The notes under the pieces: generated by a model | The model's database searches: none | The model's input: only the letters and a program-made list of their open reading frames with translations | What the model was told of the DNA's origin: nothing | NCBI RefSeq assembly: GCF_009498525.1 | Contig: NZ_QSNT01000001.1 | Location: 1,511,083-1,575,082, forward strand | From: Rhizobium sp. ICMP 5592 | GTDB taxonomy: Bacteria > Pseudomonadota > Alphaproteobacteria > Rhizobiales > Rhizobiaceae | Length of the DNA: 64,000 nucleotides | Reading direction: 5' to 3' | Translations under genes and position numbers: made by a program | In this document: positions 53,385-60,383 of the stretch, in pieces | How positions within the stretch are numbered: the stretch's first letter is position 1 | How the letters are laid out: the number at the start of each line of letters is the position of its first letter

Positions 53385-54716
53385 TCACAGCATTCCCGGC
53401 CTTCCGAGATCGGTTCCGTCGATCATGCGCTCATAGCGGAAGGGCGCGGGATCGACTGAGGGCTTGTCCCCGCGAATAAGATCGGCGGCGAGCATGCCGG
53501 CTCCAGGCCCGATCCCGAAACCATGGCCGCTATAGCCGGAGGAAATGAACAGGCCGGGCCGCGATGCGACAGAGGAAATCACCGGTATGGCATCCGGGGT
53601 GGAATCCACGATGCCGCCCCAGCTTTGCGCCGGGCGGATGCCGGCAAGGGCGGGATAGGTCGATACCAGCCGGTCGATACCACGTTTGACCAGATGGGCG
53701 TCCGGCTGCGGATCAAGCGTACGAATGCGTTCGAAGGGTGAGATGCCATCCGCCTTCCAGCGGGCGATCGCTTCCGGGCCTTCGAAAAACGGACGTCCGA
53801 AGGCATAGGTCAGGCCCTTTCGCCTGATCTGAAAGGTGCGCCAGAATTCACGGGCCTGCAGCAGGCCGTAGGGTGTGATCTGCAATTGACCGAGACCGCT
53901 CAGGCCAACGGTATAGCCGCCATCGAGCCGGCGGCGCATTGTTACGTCTTCCATCGCAATGCCGCCTTCCGTCACGGTTGGCGCAGAGGTGGTGTAGAAC
54001 GATGTGGATTTTACGCTCGCCTGCAGAAAGCGGATGCCGTGATGCCGGAGAAACATGCCGCTCCAGGCGCCGCCGGCAACCAGGACGGCGGAGGTGCGGA
54101 TCCTGCCCTTTTCCGTGACAACACCGCTGACGCGCCCGGCTTCGGTTTCCAGCTCGCGAGCCGCACAATTCTGGAGAATGACGACGTCAAGCCGCTGGGC
54201 GGCACGTGCCAGGGCCGGTACGGCAAGCTCGGGTTCCGCTCGGCCATCGGTTGGGGAATAGACGCCACCGTTCCAGCGACGGCCATTGCCAGGCAGCATC
54301 CTGGCGCATTCGCTCCCCGTCAGCATTCGCGTGTCGACGCCGAAGCCTCTGGCGATGACACCCCATCGCTCCCAGGTGTCGATGCTGGCCTTCTGCGTCG
54401 AAGCATAGATGAGGCCGGTACGGCGAAAGCCGGTCTCCTCGCCGAGTTCCGAATTTAGGTTTTCCCATCGGCGCAAGGCAAGCTGTGCCAGCGGCAGCTC
54501 TCTCGGATCACGATTTTGCTGGCGGCACCAGCCCCAGTTGCGGCTCGATTGCTCGCCGGCAATCACACCCTTTTCGATGAGAACGACCGACGTACCACGT
54601 CTGGCAAGCTCATAGGCCGCCGTGACGCCGGCCATGCCGCCGCCGAGCACGACGACATCAGCCGAGTCCGAAAGGTCGTGGTTGCTGGCGACGCGGCCGA
54701 CGGGAGGAGACATCAA
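53385..54716 (-). CDS. FAD-dependent amine/D-amino-acid oxidoreductase, paralogue of the 33.7-kb gene
   Basis: The 443-residue DAO-fold flavoprotein has Gly-Gly-Gly-Met-Ala-Gly-Val-Thr near the start. It shares the Glu-Gln-Ser-Ser-Arg-Asn-Trp-Gly-Trp-Cys-Arg-Gln-Gln-Asn-Arg-Asp block and Gly-Tyr-Ser-Gly-His-Gly-Phe-Gly-Ile-Gly-Pro with the protein at 33691. It begins the minus-strand gene run 54716 to 47807 and is divergent from the second GNAT gene. It would feed imine or keto acid to the hydroxyacid dehydrogenase and ALDH enzymes downstream. The substrate is not determined. Confidence 0.88.
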   Translation of the reverse strand: MMSPPVGRVASNHDLSDSADVVVLGGGMAGVTAAYELARRGTSVVLIEKGVIAGEQSSRNWGWCRQQNRDPRELPLAQLALRRWENLNSELGEETGFRRTGLIYASTQKASIDTWERWGVIARGFGVDTRMLTGSECARMLPGNGRRWNGGVYSPTDGRAEPELAVPALARAAQRLDVVILQNCAARELETEAGRVSGVVTEKGRIRTSAVLVAGGAWSGMFLRHHGIRFLQASVKSTSFYTTSAPTVTEGGIAMEDVTMRRRLDGGYTVGLSGLGQLQITPYGLLQAREFWRTFQIRRKGLTYAFGRPFFEGPEAIARWKADGISPFERIRTLDPQPDAHLVKRGIDRLVSTYPALAGIRPAQSWGGIVDSTPDAIPVISSVASRPGLFISSGYSGHGFGIGPGAGMLAADLIRGDKPSVDPAPFRYERMIDGTDLGRPGML

Positions 54717-54987
54717 TGAATCTCTGGAGCAAGGGGAGGAAGTGAAGCCTCAGGGGAAGGAAACTTTCCCAAGAATAAGGCAAGGCCTGTCTCCTGTCTG
54801 CCGAAAGCTTTACGGCTTTGGTGGAATCTTCTGATTTTACCGCGATTTCAAGCGCATTCTGTTGCGCGACCGCAGCTACAACCGAAACGGGGCATCATTG
54901 CCTCGGAAAATTCAAAAGCCTATTCATCCAAACACTCTGCAGGTGTTCGGGCTTATAGGGAACGCGGTTGGCGGGAGGGGGACAGTC

Positions 54988-55887
54988 ATGGCGAAATCCA
55001 GCTCGATCCAACTGGATTCCTTCGAGTTGACCATAGGCGAGATCAATGACGCCGATCTCGATGCCCTGCACGCGCTGTCCCTGTCGGTCGGCTGGCCGCA
55101 TCGCGCCGAGGACTGGCAGATCGTTCGCGACATAGGACAGGGCATCGTGGCGCGTGATGCCATCGGCCGTGTACTCGGCTCGGCCATGTGGTTCGATTTC
55201 GCGCCTGATTTCACCACCTTCGGCATGGTGATAACCTCACCGAGATTACAGACGCTGGGAACCGGCCGCTGGATGATGGAACATATCATCGCCGAGACTG
55301 GTTCGCGGGCACTCGGTCTCAGTGCGACCCGTTCCGCCAAGCGACTCTACGACTCGTTTGGGTTTCGCACCGAAAGGATCGTCTATCAATGCAACGGCGA
55401 GGCGGTCGCTCCGCTTGCGGAGCCCTTGCCGTCGGGCACGTTGCTGCGATCGGTCGATGAAACCGATCTTGCCGAAATCGCGGCTCTGGATCTGGCGGCC
55501 TATGGCGCGGATCGCACGCCCATTCTTGCGCGCCTTCTGAGCATCTCAAAGGGTGTGGCACTCGTCCGGAGTGGCCGAATAGTCGCCTTTTCGCTGTGCC
55601 GCCGCTTCGGGCGTGGCCATGTGATCGGCCCCGTCGTGGCGACAAGCGACGAGGAGGCGATCGCCGTGACCCGACCACATGTGGTCGAGCATGCAGGCAG
55701 CTTCCTGCGGATTGACACCCGTCAGCAGACCGGTGCCTTTCCACGTTTCATCATGCAATCGGGATTGCCGATCTACGATACCGTTACCAGCATGTCGTTG
55801 CGGCGTTCCTGGCTGCGCGGTGACGGCGCTCCGCCCGGCGATGGGTTGCCGCTGACCTACGGTTTGGCCAGCCAGGCGCTGGGATAG
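54988..55887 (+). CDS. Two-domain GNAT acetyltransferase, paralogue of the 43.4-kb gene
   Basis: The 299-residue protein has two GNAT-like halves. The first has Leu-Gly-Thr-Gly-Arg-Trp at the acetyl-CoA loop, a weaker match to Arg-x-x-Gly-x-Gly/Ala than its relative, and Leu-Tyr-Asp-Ser-Phe-Gly-Phe. It ends Ala-Ser-Gln-Ala-Leu-Gly like the protein at 43409. GGGAGGGGG precedes ATG 54988; the open frame from 54862 adds 42 residues not found in the paralogue. It is divergent from the FAD-oxidoreductase gene. Confidence 0.86.
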   Translation: MAKSSSIQLDSFELTIGEINDADLDALHALSLSVGWPHRAEDWQIVRDIGQGIVARDAIGRVLGSAMWFDFAPDFTTFGMVITSPRLQTLGTGRWMMEHIIAETGSRALGLSATRSAKRLYDSFGFRTERIVYQCNGEAVAPLAEPLPSGTLLRSVDETDLAEIAALDLAAYGADRTPILARLLSISKGVALVRSGRIVAFSLCRRFGRGHVIGPVVATSDEEAIAVTRPHVVEHAGSFLRIDTRQQTGAFPRFIMQSGLPIYDTVTSMSLRRSWLRGDGAPPGDGLPLTYGLASQALG

Positions 55888-55990
55888 CGATCGCTCACCG
55901 GCTTTTTGTCGCCGGGAAAATACTCCCCGGTTCGAACGAACTTCTCTTCGGCGCGTTGAATGAGGTGCGAATGCCCAAGGAGGAAACCTC

Positions 55991-56518
55991 ATGAAAAACT
56001 TTGTTCTCGCTATCGCTGCCATATCACTGGCTTTCGGTGTCCCCACCGCCGATGCCCAAACGATGCATCGAGCACATAAACAACCCCATAAGGAGCAGGC
56101 CGCAGTTGGGCCGAAGGAACGTCTCGGCACGTTGTCCTGCCAGATTGCCGGGGGTGTCGGGATGGTGATCGGTTCCAACAAATCGATCGATTGCCTGTTC
56201 AAGCGGCGAGCCGGACCGGCTGAACACTATATCGGATCCATAGGCAAGCTCGGTCTCGATATCGGCATTACGGGCAAGTCCTATCTGAGCTGGGTTGTCT
56301 ACAGCACTCAGGCGACCCGTGCCGGAGAGGGCGCTTTGGCCGGCAGTTATGTCGGAGCATCGGCAGGCGCCGCAGTTGGTCTCGGTCTGGGCGCAAATGC
56401 GCTTGTGGGCGGAAATTCGAAAAACTTCGGCCTGCAGCCGTTGAGTGGCGAAGCCGGAACGGGACTTAACGTTGCTGCCGGCGTATCGAGACTGCAATTG
56501 CGCTCTGCCACGAGATAG
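55991..56518 (+). CDS. Secreted DUF992 protein
   Basis: The 175-residue protein has a signal peptide (cut near Ala-Asp-Ala-Gln, about residue 23) and the DUF992 pattern: Leu-Gly-Thr-Leu-Ser-Cys near residue 45, a second Cys near 68 (probable disulfide), Tyr-x-Gly-x-Ile, and Gly-Leu-Asp-Ile-Gly-Ile. A Gly/Ala-rich membrane-active-looking stretch follows. The family is alphaproteobacterial and of unknown role. A perfect 13-bp hairpin follows the stop. Confidence 0.86.
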   Translation: MKNFVLAIAAISLAFGVPTADAQTMHRAHKQPHKEQAAVGPKERLGTLSCQIAGGVGMVIGSNKSIDCLFKRRAGPAEHYIGSIGKLGLDIGITGKSYLSWVVYSTQATRAGEGALAGSYVGASAGAAVGLGLGANALVGGNSKNFGLQPLSGEAGTGLNVAAGVSRLQLRSATR

Positions 56519-56534
56519 AGTGTCGATAAATTCC

Positions 56535-56569
56535 TTACGCCGCGCGCCATGGGAGTGCGCGCGGCGTAA
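56535..56569 (+). terminator. 13-bp perfect hairpin after the DUF992 gene
   Basis: Arms TTACGCCGCGCGC and GCGCGCGGCGTAA enclose 9 nt, 16 bp after the stop. There is no T-run, so it may be a Rho-dependent or mRNA-stabilising hairpin. Confidence 0.6.
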
Positions 56570-56784
56570 GATAGGCCACCGTCTGGGCATGTCGATGAAT
56601 CGGAAAATCCGGCTCTCGAACCGGGTGAATTGCCCCGACAAACTTCGGCACTTGTTTGCTAAGGATCTATGACTATATTGGCCGGGCGCTCGACCGCGTC
56701 TGTTTAGGTCGAGATTGCTCATGGCTGCATAGCTGCCTTCACCCGGCAATTTGGCTTGCCGGTGGACTTTGGAAGGAGAAATTC

Positions 56785-57030
56785 ATGTCCATTACTCCCA
56801 ATAACCTCAATAGTTCGAAAGCTTCCGTCGTTCCCCATTCTGAAATCGGCACCGCCGTCAGGCGTTCCCGCGAGGCTATCGGCTATACGATCGCCGATCT
56901 CTCAGAGACCTGTGGCCTTACCCAAGACGAGATTTCCGAGATCGAGCTTGGTGCTGACGCAGATCCGGCAAAACTTCGGCGGCTCGCTGCTGCATTGCAG
57001 GTTGCGCCATCGACCTTTCTGGTCATGTGA
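56785..57030 (+). CDS. Small XRE-family helix-turn-helix protein
   Basis: The 81-residue protein has a Cro/C1-type helix-turn-helix: Ile-Gly-Thr-Ala-Val-Arg-Arg-Ser-Arg, then Thr-Ile-Ala-Asp-Leu-Ser-Glu-Thr-Cys-Gly-Leu-Thr-Gln, then Ile-Ser-Glu-Ile-Glu-Leu-Gly. No other domain is present, so it is a lone DNA-binding protein. AAGGAG lies 6 bp before ATG 56785. No antitoxin/toxin partner is visible. Hairpins follow at 57037 and 57064. Confidence 0.86.
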   Translation: MSITPNNLNSSKASVVPHSEIGTAVRRSREAIGYTIADLSETCGLTQDEISEIELGADADPAKLRRLAAALQVAPSTFLVM

Positions 57031-57036
57031 AAACGG

Positions 57037-57058
57037 GGCGCACCCGAATGGGTGCGCC
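57037..57058 (+). terminator. Hairpin after the XRE gene
   Basis: Arms GGCGCACCC and GGGTGCGCC enclose GAAT, 6 bp after the stop. It is a strong stem with no T-run. Confidence 0.6.
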
Positions 57059-57063
57059 ACCCC

Positions 57064-57082
57064 ACGATCGTTGAACGATCGT
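57064..57082. repeat. 19-bp palindrome between convergent XRE and IclR genes
   Basis: ACGATCGTT, G, AACGATCGT is a perfect palindrome, 5 bp after the preceding hairpin. It may be a protein-binding site or part of a bidirectional terminator. Confidence 0.5.
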
Positions 57083-57156
57083 CTCTAATGCTGTTCCGAA
57101 TTTTCAAGGCGTCCCCATGTGCTTCGAGCATCCACGCTCGACGGTCGAAGGCTGGG

Positions 57157-57915
57157 TCAGATAGCATTTCCCCGCCGCGTCAGTTCCGATTTCATCTGAT
57201 CGAGAAGATTGCCGATCATCTGTTTGAGTTCATCCGTTGCCATGCTTTCGGGGTAGGAGATGGCGACACCGATGATCTCGCCACTCTCGGGATCGCGCAA
57301 CGCGATGCCCTGGGAGGAAACACCGTGCAGTGTCTCGTTGGAGGAGAAGGAGTGTCCGGTCGCCCGAATCCTCTGGATGCGCTCCAGAAGGGCATCGTGG
57401 TCGGGTGGACTGTTCGGCGATACGACGGGCAAGGGATCCGGTACACGGCGGCGCCACTCCTGATCGCTCAGCAAGGCCAGCATGGCGCGACCGCTTGACG
57501 TCGCATGCAATGGCATACGATGCCCTGGCACTGCCGCGATCGCCAGGGGACTGGAGCCGCGAACGATCCTCAAAGCGACCATCTGCGTGCCGTCGAATAC
57601 GGAGATATATCCCGTGTGCCCTCCGATTCTGCAGATGTCTTCGAGGCGTTTCTGGACCATATCCAGAAAATCATGATTGGAGCGGCAGATTTGTCCGAGT
57701 TCGAAGAGCCGAAGGCCGGGAGAATAGAGCCGACGTGTCGGTTCGAAATCAAGGATTCCACCCTCCCGCAAGCTGCGCATGACCCGGGAGATCGTTGCCT
57801 TCGGGCGTCCAATTCTCCGCGTCAGTTCCGCCTGCGTCAGCGCCGGTTCTTCCAGCGAGAAGCAAGCCAGAATGGCGACTGCATCCTCAAGGGAGCTCAT
57901 TTCAATACTCTTCAA
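57157..57915 (-). CDS. IclR-family transcriptional regulator
   Basis: The 252-residue protein has an IclR winged helix (Leu-Thr-Gln-Ala-Glu-Leu-Thr-Arg-Arg-Ile-Gly-Arg-Pro-Lys-Ala-Thr-Ile-Ser-Arg) and a GAF-like effector domain with His-Ala-Thr-Ser-Ser-Gly-Arg-Ala and Gly-Ile-Ala-Leu-Arg-Asp-Pro. It stands divergent from the frame at 58211 whose start resembles hydantoinase A. IclR proteins often control such genes. A nested GGAAC/GTTCC dyad lies directly upstream. Confidence 0.91.
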   Translation of the reverse strand: MKSIEMSSLEDAVAILACFSLEEPALTQAELTRRIGRPKATISRVMRSLREGGILDFEPTRRLYSPGLRLFELGQICRSNHDFLDMVQKRLEDICRIGGHTGYISVFDGTQMVALRIVRGSSPLAIAAVPGHRMPLHATSSGRAMLALLSDQEWRRRVPDPLPVVSPNSPPDHDALLERIQRIRATGHSFSSNETLHGVSSQGIALRDPESGEIIGVAISYPESMATDELKQMIGNLLDQMKSELTRRGNAI

Positions 57916-57920
57916 TGGCG

Positions 57921-57946
57921 GGAACTTACTGTTCCACTATTGGAAC
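57921..57946. promoter_or_regulatory. Nested inverted repeat upstream of IclR gene
   Basis: GGAAC-N5-GTTCC-N6-GGAAC gives two overlapping dyads. The second is GTTCCA-CTAT-TGGAAC (57931-57946), a 6-bp perfect arm pair of the size IclR proteins bind. It starts 6 bp upstream of the IclR start codon, suggesting autoregulation. Confidence 0.68.
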
Positions 57947-58210
57947 TCGATGTCAAATATGAGACTGTCGCTGGACTTCACAACCAGAAACACGTATAAA
58001 TATGACGATCTGGAGATAAGCCTAACAATTCGGTACATACCAATCGATGACTTTTATTGGTATTATGTCTGTCAAGAAATATCGGCTGGCCCTAATTGAG
58101 CCATGAGAATTGTTTTAGTTTGACTGGAATTATTGGTGAAGCACTGTATCGCGGCTGTGCAGGTCCGTTAGCTAGGCGGGTTTGGTAGGCAATTGTTAGG
58201 AAATATTGGC

Positions 58211-58750
58211 ATGTGGCAGAATAATAAGAGCCTTCGCCCCGATATCGATCTTGGCGGCACTTTTACAGATTCCATCCCTGTCAACATCTCCCATTCCGCA
58301 GCCCATATGCACGCATGTCTGGCGACAACAAAAGACCCCTTGCCAGGTGGCTCCGATAAGTTCATCGAAGACGCAAGAATTGCAACCTCCAGCAGCAATG
58401 ACGTCACTTTAGGCACGGGTATCGAAAGAGAGATAGAGAAGCTCGGTCGGGTTACCGCCAAGCGCTTTCGAGAGATGCTGGAAATCAGCAACGATCCGGC
58501 GGCGGCCAATCTTCCAGGTTTCGCGCCAGTCCAGATTGAGATCCACAGCGGTGGCGGATATTACGTTGTCGATACCATCGAAAAAGCCATCGAATCTCTC
58601 ACAGACCAATGGCACGGCCTCAAAGGAGAAGCCTTCGAAGCGGCGCTTCAGGCTTGCATCGACGGGATCAATCATCGGGTTTCACCGGAAGAGGTCCGCC
58701 AAGCCTTTATCAAGGCCGTCAACGAGGCAGGCATCCGCATCATCCTCTGA
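58211..58750 (+). CDS. DUF982 protein with an N-terminal hydantoinase-A-like remnant
   Basis: The frame has two unlike parts. Residues of about 10-55 (58241-58381) read like the N-terminus of hydantoinase/oxoprolinase A: Asp-Ile-Asp-Leu-Gly-Gly-Thr-Phe-Thr-Asp, then Thr-Thr-Lys-Asp-Pro. Residues from about 95 on (58475 to the stop) match DUF982, with Pro-Val-Gln-Ile-Glu, Trp-His-Gly, Ala-Ala-Leu-Gln-Ala-Cys-Ile-Asp, and Val-Arg-Gln-Ala-Phe-Ile-Lys-Ala. DUF982 proteins are small rhizobial proteins of unknown role. ATG 58475 would give a normal 91-residue DUF982 protein; ATG 58211 gives the fused product. The first part is probably decayed hyuA sequence rather than a working domain. Confidence 0.66.
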   Translation: MWQNNKSLRPDIDLGGTFTDSIPVNISHSAAHMHACLATTKDPLPGGSDKFIEDARIATSSSNDVTLGTGIEREIEKLGRVTAKRFREMLEISNDPAAANLPGFAPVQIEIHSGGGYYVVDTIEKAIESLTDQWHGLKGEAFEAALQACIDGINHRVSPEEVRQAFIKAVNEAGIRIIL

Positions 58751-58790
58751 CAGCTCGCTCCGGTATAGAGCGGCTCCCTTTGTCGTAGGT

Positions 58791-58830
58791 GGAGGTCCGA
58801 CCATCGCTCCGAGCCATTAGCCGGACCTCC
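58791..58830. repeat. Inverted repeat, 9-bp arms
   Basis: GGAGGTCCG and CGGACCTCC are separated by 22 bp, 40 bp after the DUF982 stop. It resembles the dyad at 59158 in its GGAGG start and loop length. Confidence 0.45.
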
Positions 58831-59157
58831 CGCCATCGCAATTTGGCGGTTGCGACAGCGGCTCAGATGTGTACCGCTTATGGCGCACAGTCCATGCGGG
58901 AAACGACAGAAGAGGTCTGATTGCGCACGGCGGATCAAATCCGTGTCGAGACGAAACGCCGAGCGTGCTCCGCCGGCACTGAGGCATAGTCCATCCATCT
59001 CATCCGATATCGCGTCGAACCGGGTTTATGCGGTTGCCGATTTGCATCGATATTTGCGTCACGGACCGGCTTTTCGACCGGATCACCCGCAAGCGGAAAA
59101 ACCGTGAAGTTCAGCGAGCTTGTTCGTTGGAAGGTGCGGCCGACTGAGTGACGGAGG

Positions 59158-59202
59158 GGAGGCTCAACGACCCAATTGAGTGGTCCGCCCCGTTGAGCCT
59201 CC
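59158..59202. repeat. Inverted repeat, 12-bp arms
   Basis: GGAGGCTCAACG and CGTTGAGCCTCC are separated by 21 bp. There is no flanking gene to terminate; a mobile-element remnant or protein-binding site is possible. Confidence 0.5.
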
Positions 59203-59652
59203 AGCTGCCACGAATCTCAATCTGCGACAGCAGGACAAGCCTGACGATTGCAGCAAAATCGGTCTATTTGAAAAGCGACAGAACAGGCCCAATGACGCCA
59301 GTACTTGGGCTGATGACTGCAGACAACTGACATGGGGAGAGGCCCCGCACTGGCCGAAGACATGCACCTGTTTTGCGTTGATACGACATCGCCTGGCGGT
59401 CCATCAGAATCGGCAACGTCATATCAGCGTTCTCGCATCTGCGAACGAAGTCACGCGTCGTCAGCTCTAGGCCGATGGTTCGAGATATTTTTCAATACGG
59501 ATTACGACATGCTTATACACGTAAAACGCACATATCGGAAATATATATGAGTACATTCGTATTTACACATATAATCAAGTCTATATTATGGCTGCGACGT
59601 CAACTTGCTGAAGTTGCATGTTAATCCGGAAATTGCCTGAGGAGAATATAGA

Positions 59653-60345
59653 ATGCATAAGGTACTTGGATCTGCTGCTTTCCTTTTTGCGGTTGGTATG
59701 GCGAGTGCGGCTTACACCGCGGATCTCTCGGTCTCAACGCCGCCAGCCGCGCCGATAGAGCAGCCGGTATTTACCTGGACGGGCTTCTACGTTGGTTTGA
59801 ATGGCGGCGGCGCCTTTGGCGGCGATGACAAATTCGGTTTGCATTCTGGCGATACGTTTCTCGGGAAATTCGGCAAGATCGAAGGCTCCGGTTTCTTCGG
59901 CGGTGGCCAGATCGGCTACAATTATCAGGTGGATCCGAACTGGGTGATCGGTCTCGAAGCCGATTTCCAGGGCGCCAATATCCATGACTCGGTTAGTAAC
60001 GACGGAGCGTATGGCTCTTCGAAAATCAATTGGTTCGGCACACTCCGTCCGCGTGTCGGCTATGCCTACGACAACACCTTGTTTTATGGCACCGGCGGTC
60101 TTGCCTATGGGCATATCGACTACAAGGGATCGCTGGCGGGCGTTGGCAGCTTCGATGAAGACAAAACCAAGGCCGGTTGGGTACTCGGCGCCGGCGTGGA
60201 ACACGCCTTCACGGATCATCTGACCGCGAAGCTCGAGTACCAGTATGTGGACTTTGGAAAATTTAATGCGGGGGGAGATGACCTTTGGAGCAAGGCTACT
60301 GCTGACTTTCACAGCATTCGGGTGGGGGTGAATTACAAGTTCTGA
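59653..60345 (+). CDS. Outer-membrane beta-barrel protein (Omp25/Omp31-like)
   Basis: The 230-residue porin-like protein has a signal peptide (cut near Ala-Tyr-Thr-Ala, about residue 22). Phe-x-Trp-Thr-Gly-Phe-Tyr-Val-Gly-Leu-Asn-Gly-Gly is typical of rhizobial/Brucella Omp25-Omp31 family barrels. It has repeated aromatic-Gly strands and a final Phe (Gly-Val-Asn-Tyr-Lys-Phe). It should form an eight-stranded barrel in the outer membrane. A good GAGGAG site lies upstream. The Hint-domain gene follows after 38 bp. Confidence 0.9.
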   Translation: MHKVLGSAAFLFAVGMASAAYTADLSVSTPPAAPIEQPVFTWTGFYVGLNGGGAFGGDDKFGLHSGDTFLGKFGKIEGSGFFGGGQIGYNYQVDPNWVIGLEADFQGANIHDSVSNDGAYGSSKINWFGTLRPRVGYAYDNTLFYGTGGLAYGHIDYKGSLAGVGSFDEDKTKAGWVLGAGVEHAFTDHLTAKLEYQYVDFGKFNAGGDDLWSKATADFHSIRVGVNYKF

Positions 60346-60383
60346 CAAGTGGCTCGTCTTAGTATCAGAGAGAGGACAGTAAC

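Larger units (their letters stand above)
58751..59652. other. About 0.9-kb stretch without a convincing gene
   Basis: Short open frames exist on both strands but lack ribosome sites, codon bias or recognisable motifs. The left half is GC-rich with two long-loop dyads (58791-58830 and 59158-59202). The last 150 bp before the porin gene are clearly AT-rich and probably hold its promoter. It may contain degraded genes. Confidence 0.5.

Noticed and set aside
56785..57030. XRE protein as antitoxin of a toxin-antitoxin pair
   Set aside because: No small toxin-like gene lies on either side; the flanks are hairpins and convergent IclR.
59162..59198. Possible integron attC site (GCTCAAC ... GTTGAGC fits RYYYAAC/GTTRRRY)
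   Set aside because: Only 37 bp long, shorter than known attC sites, with no integrase or cassette genes; the match follows from any such inverted repeat.
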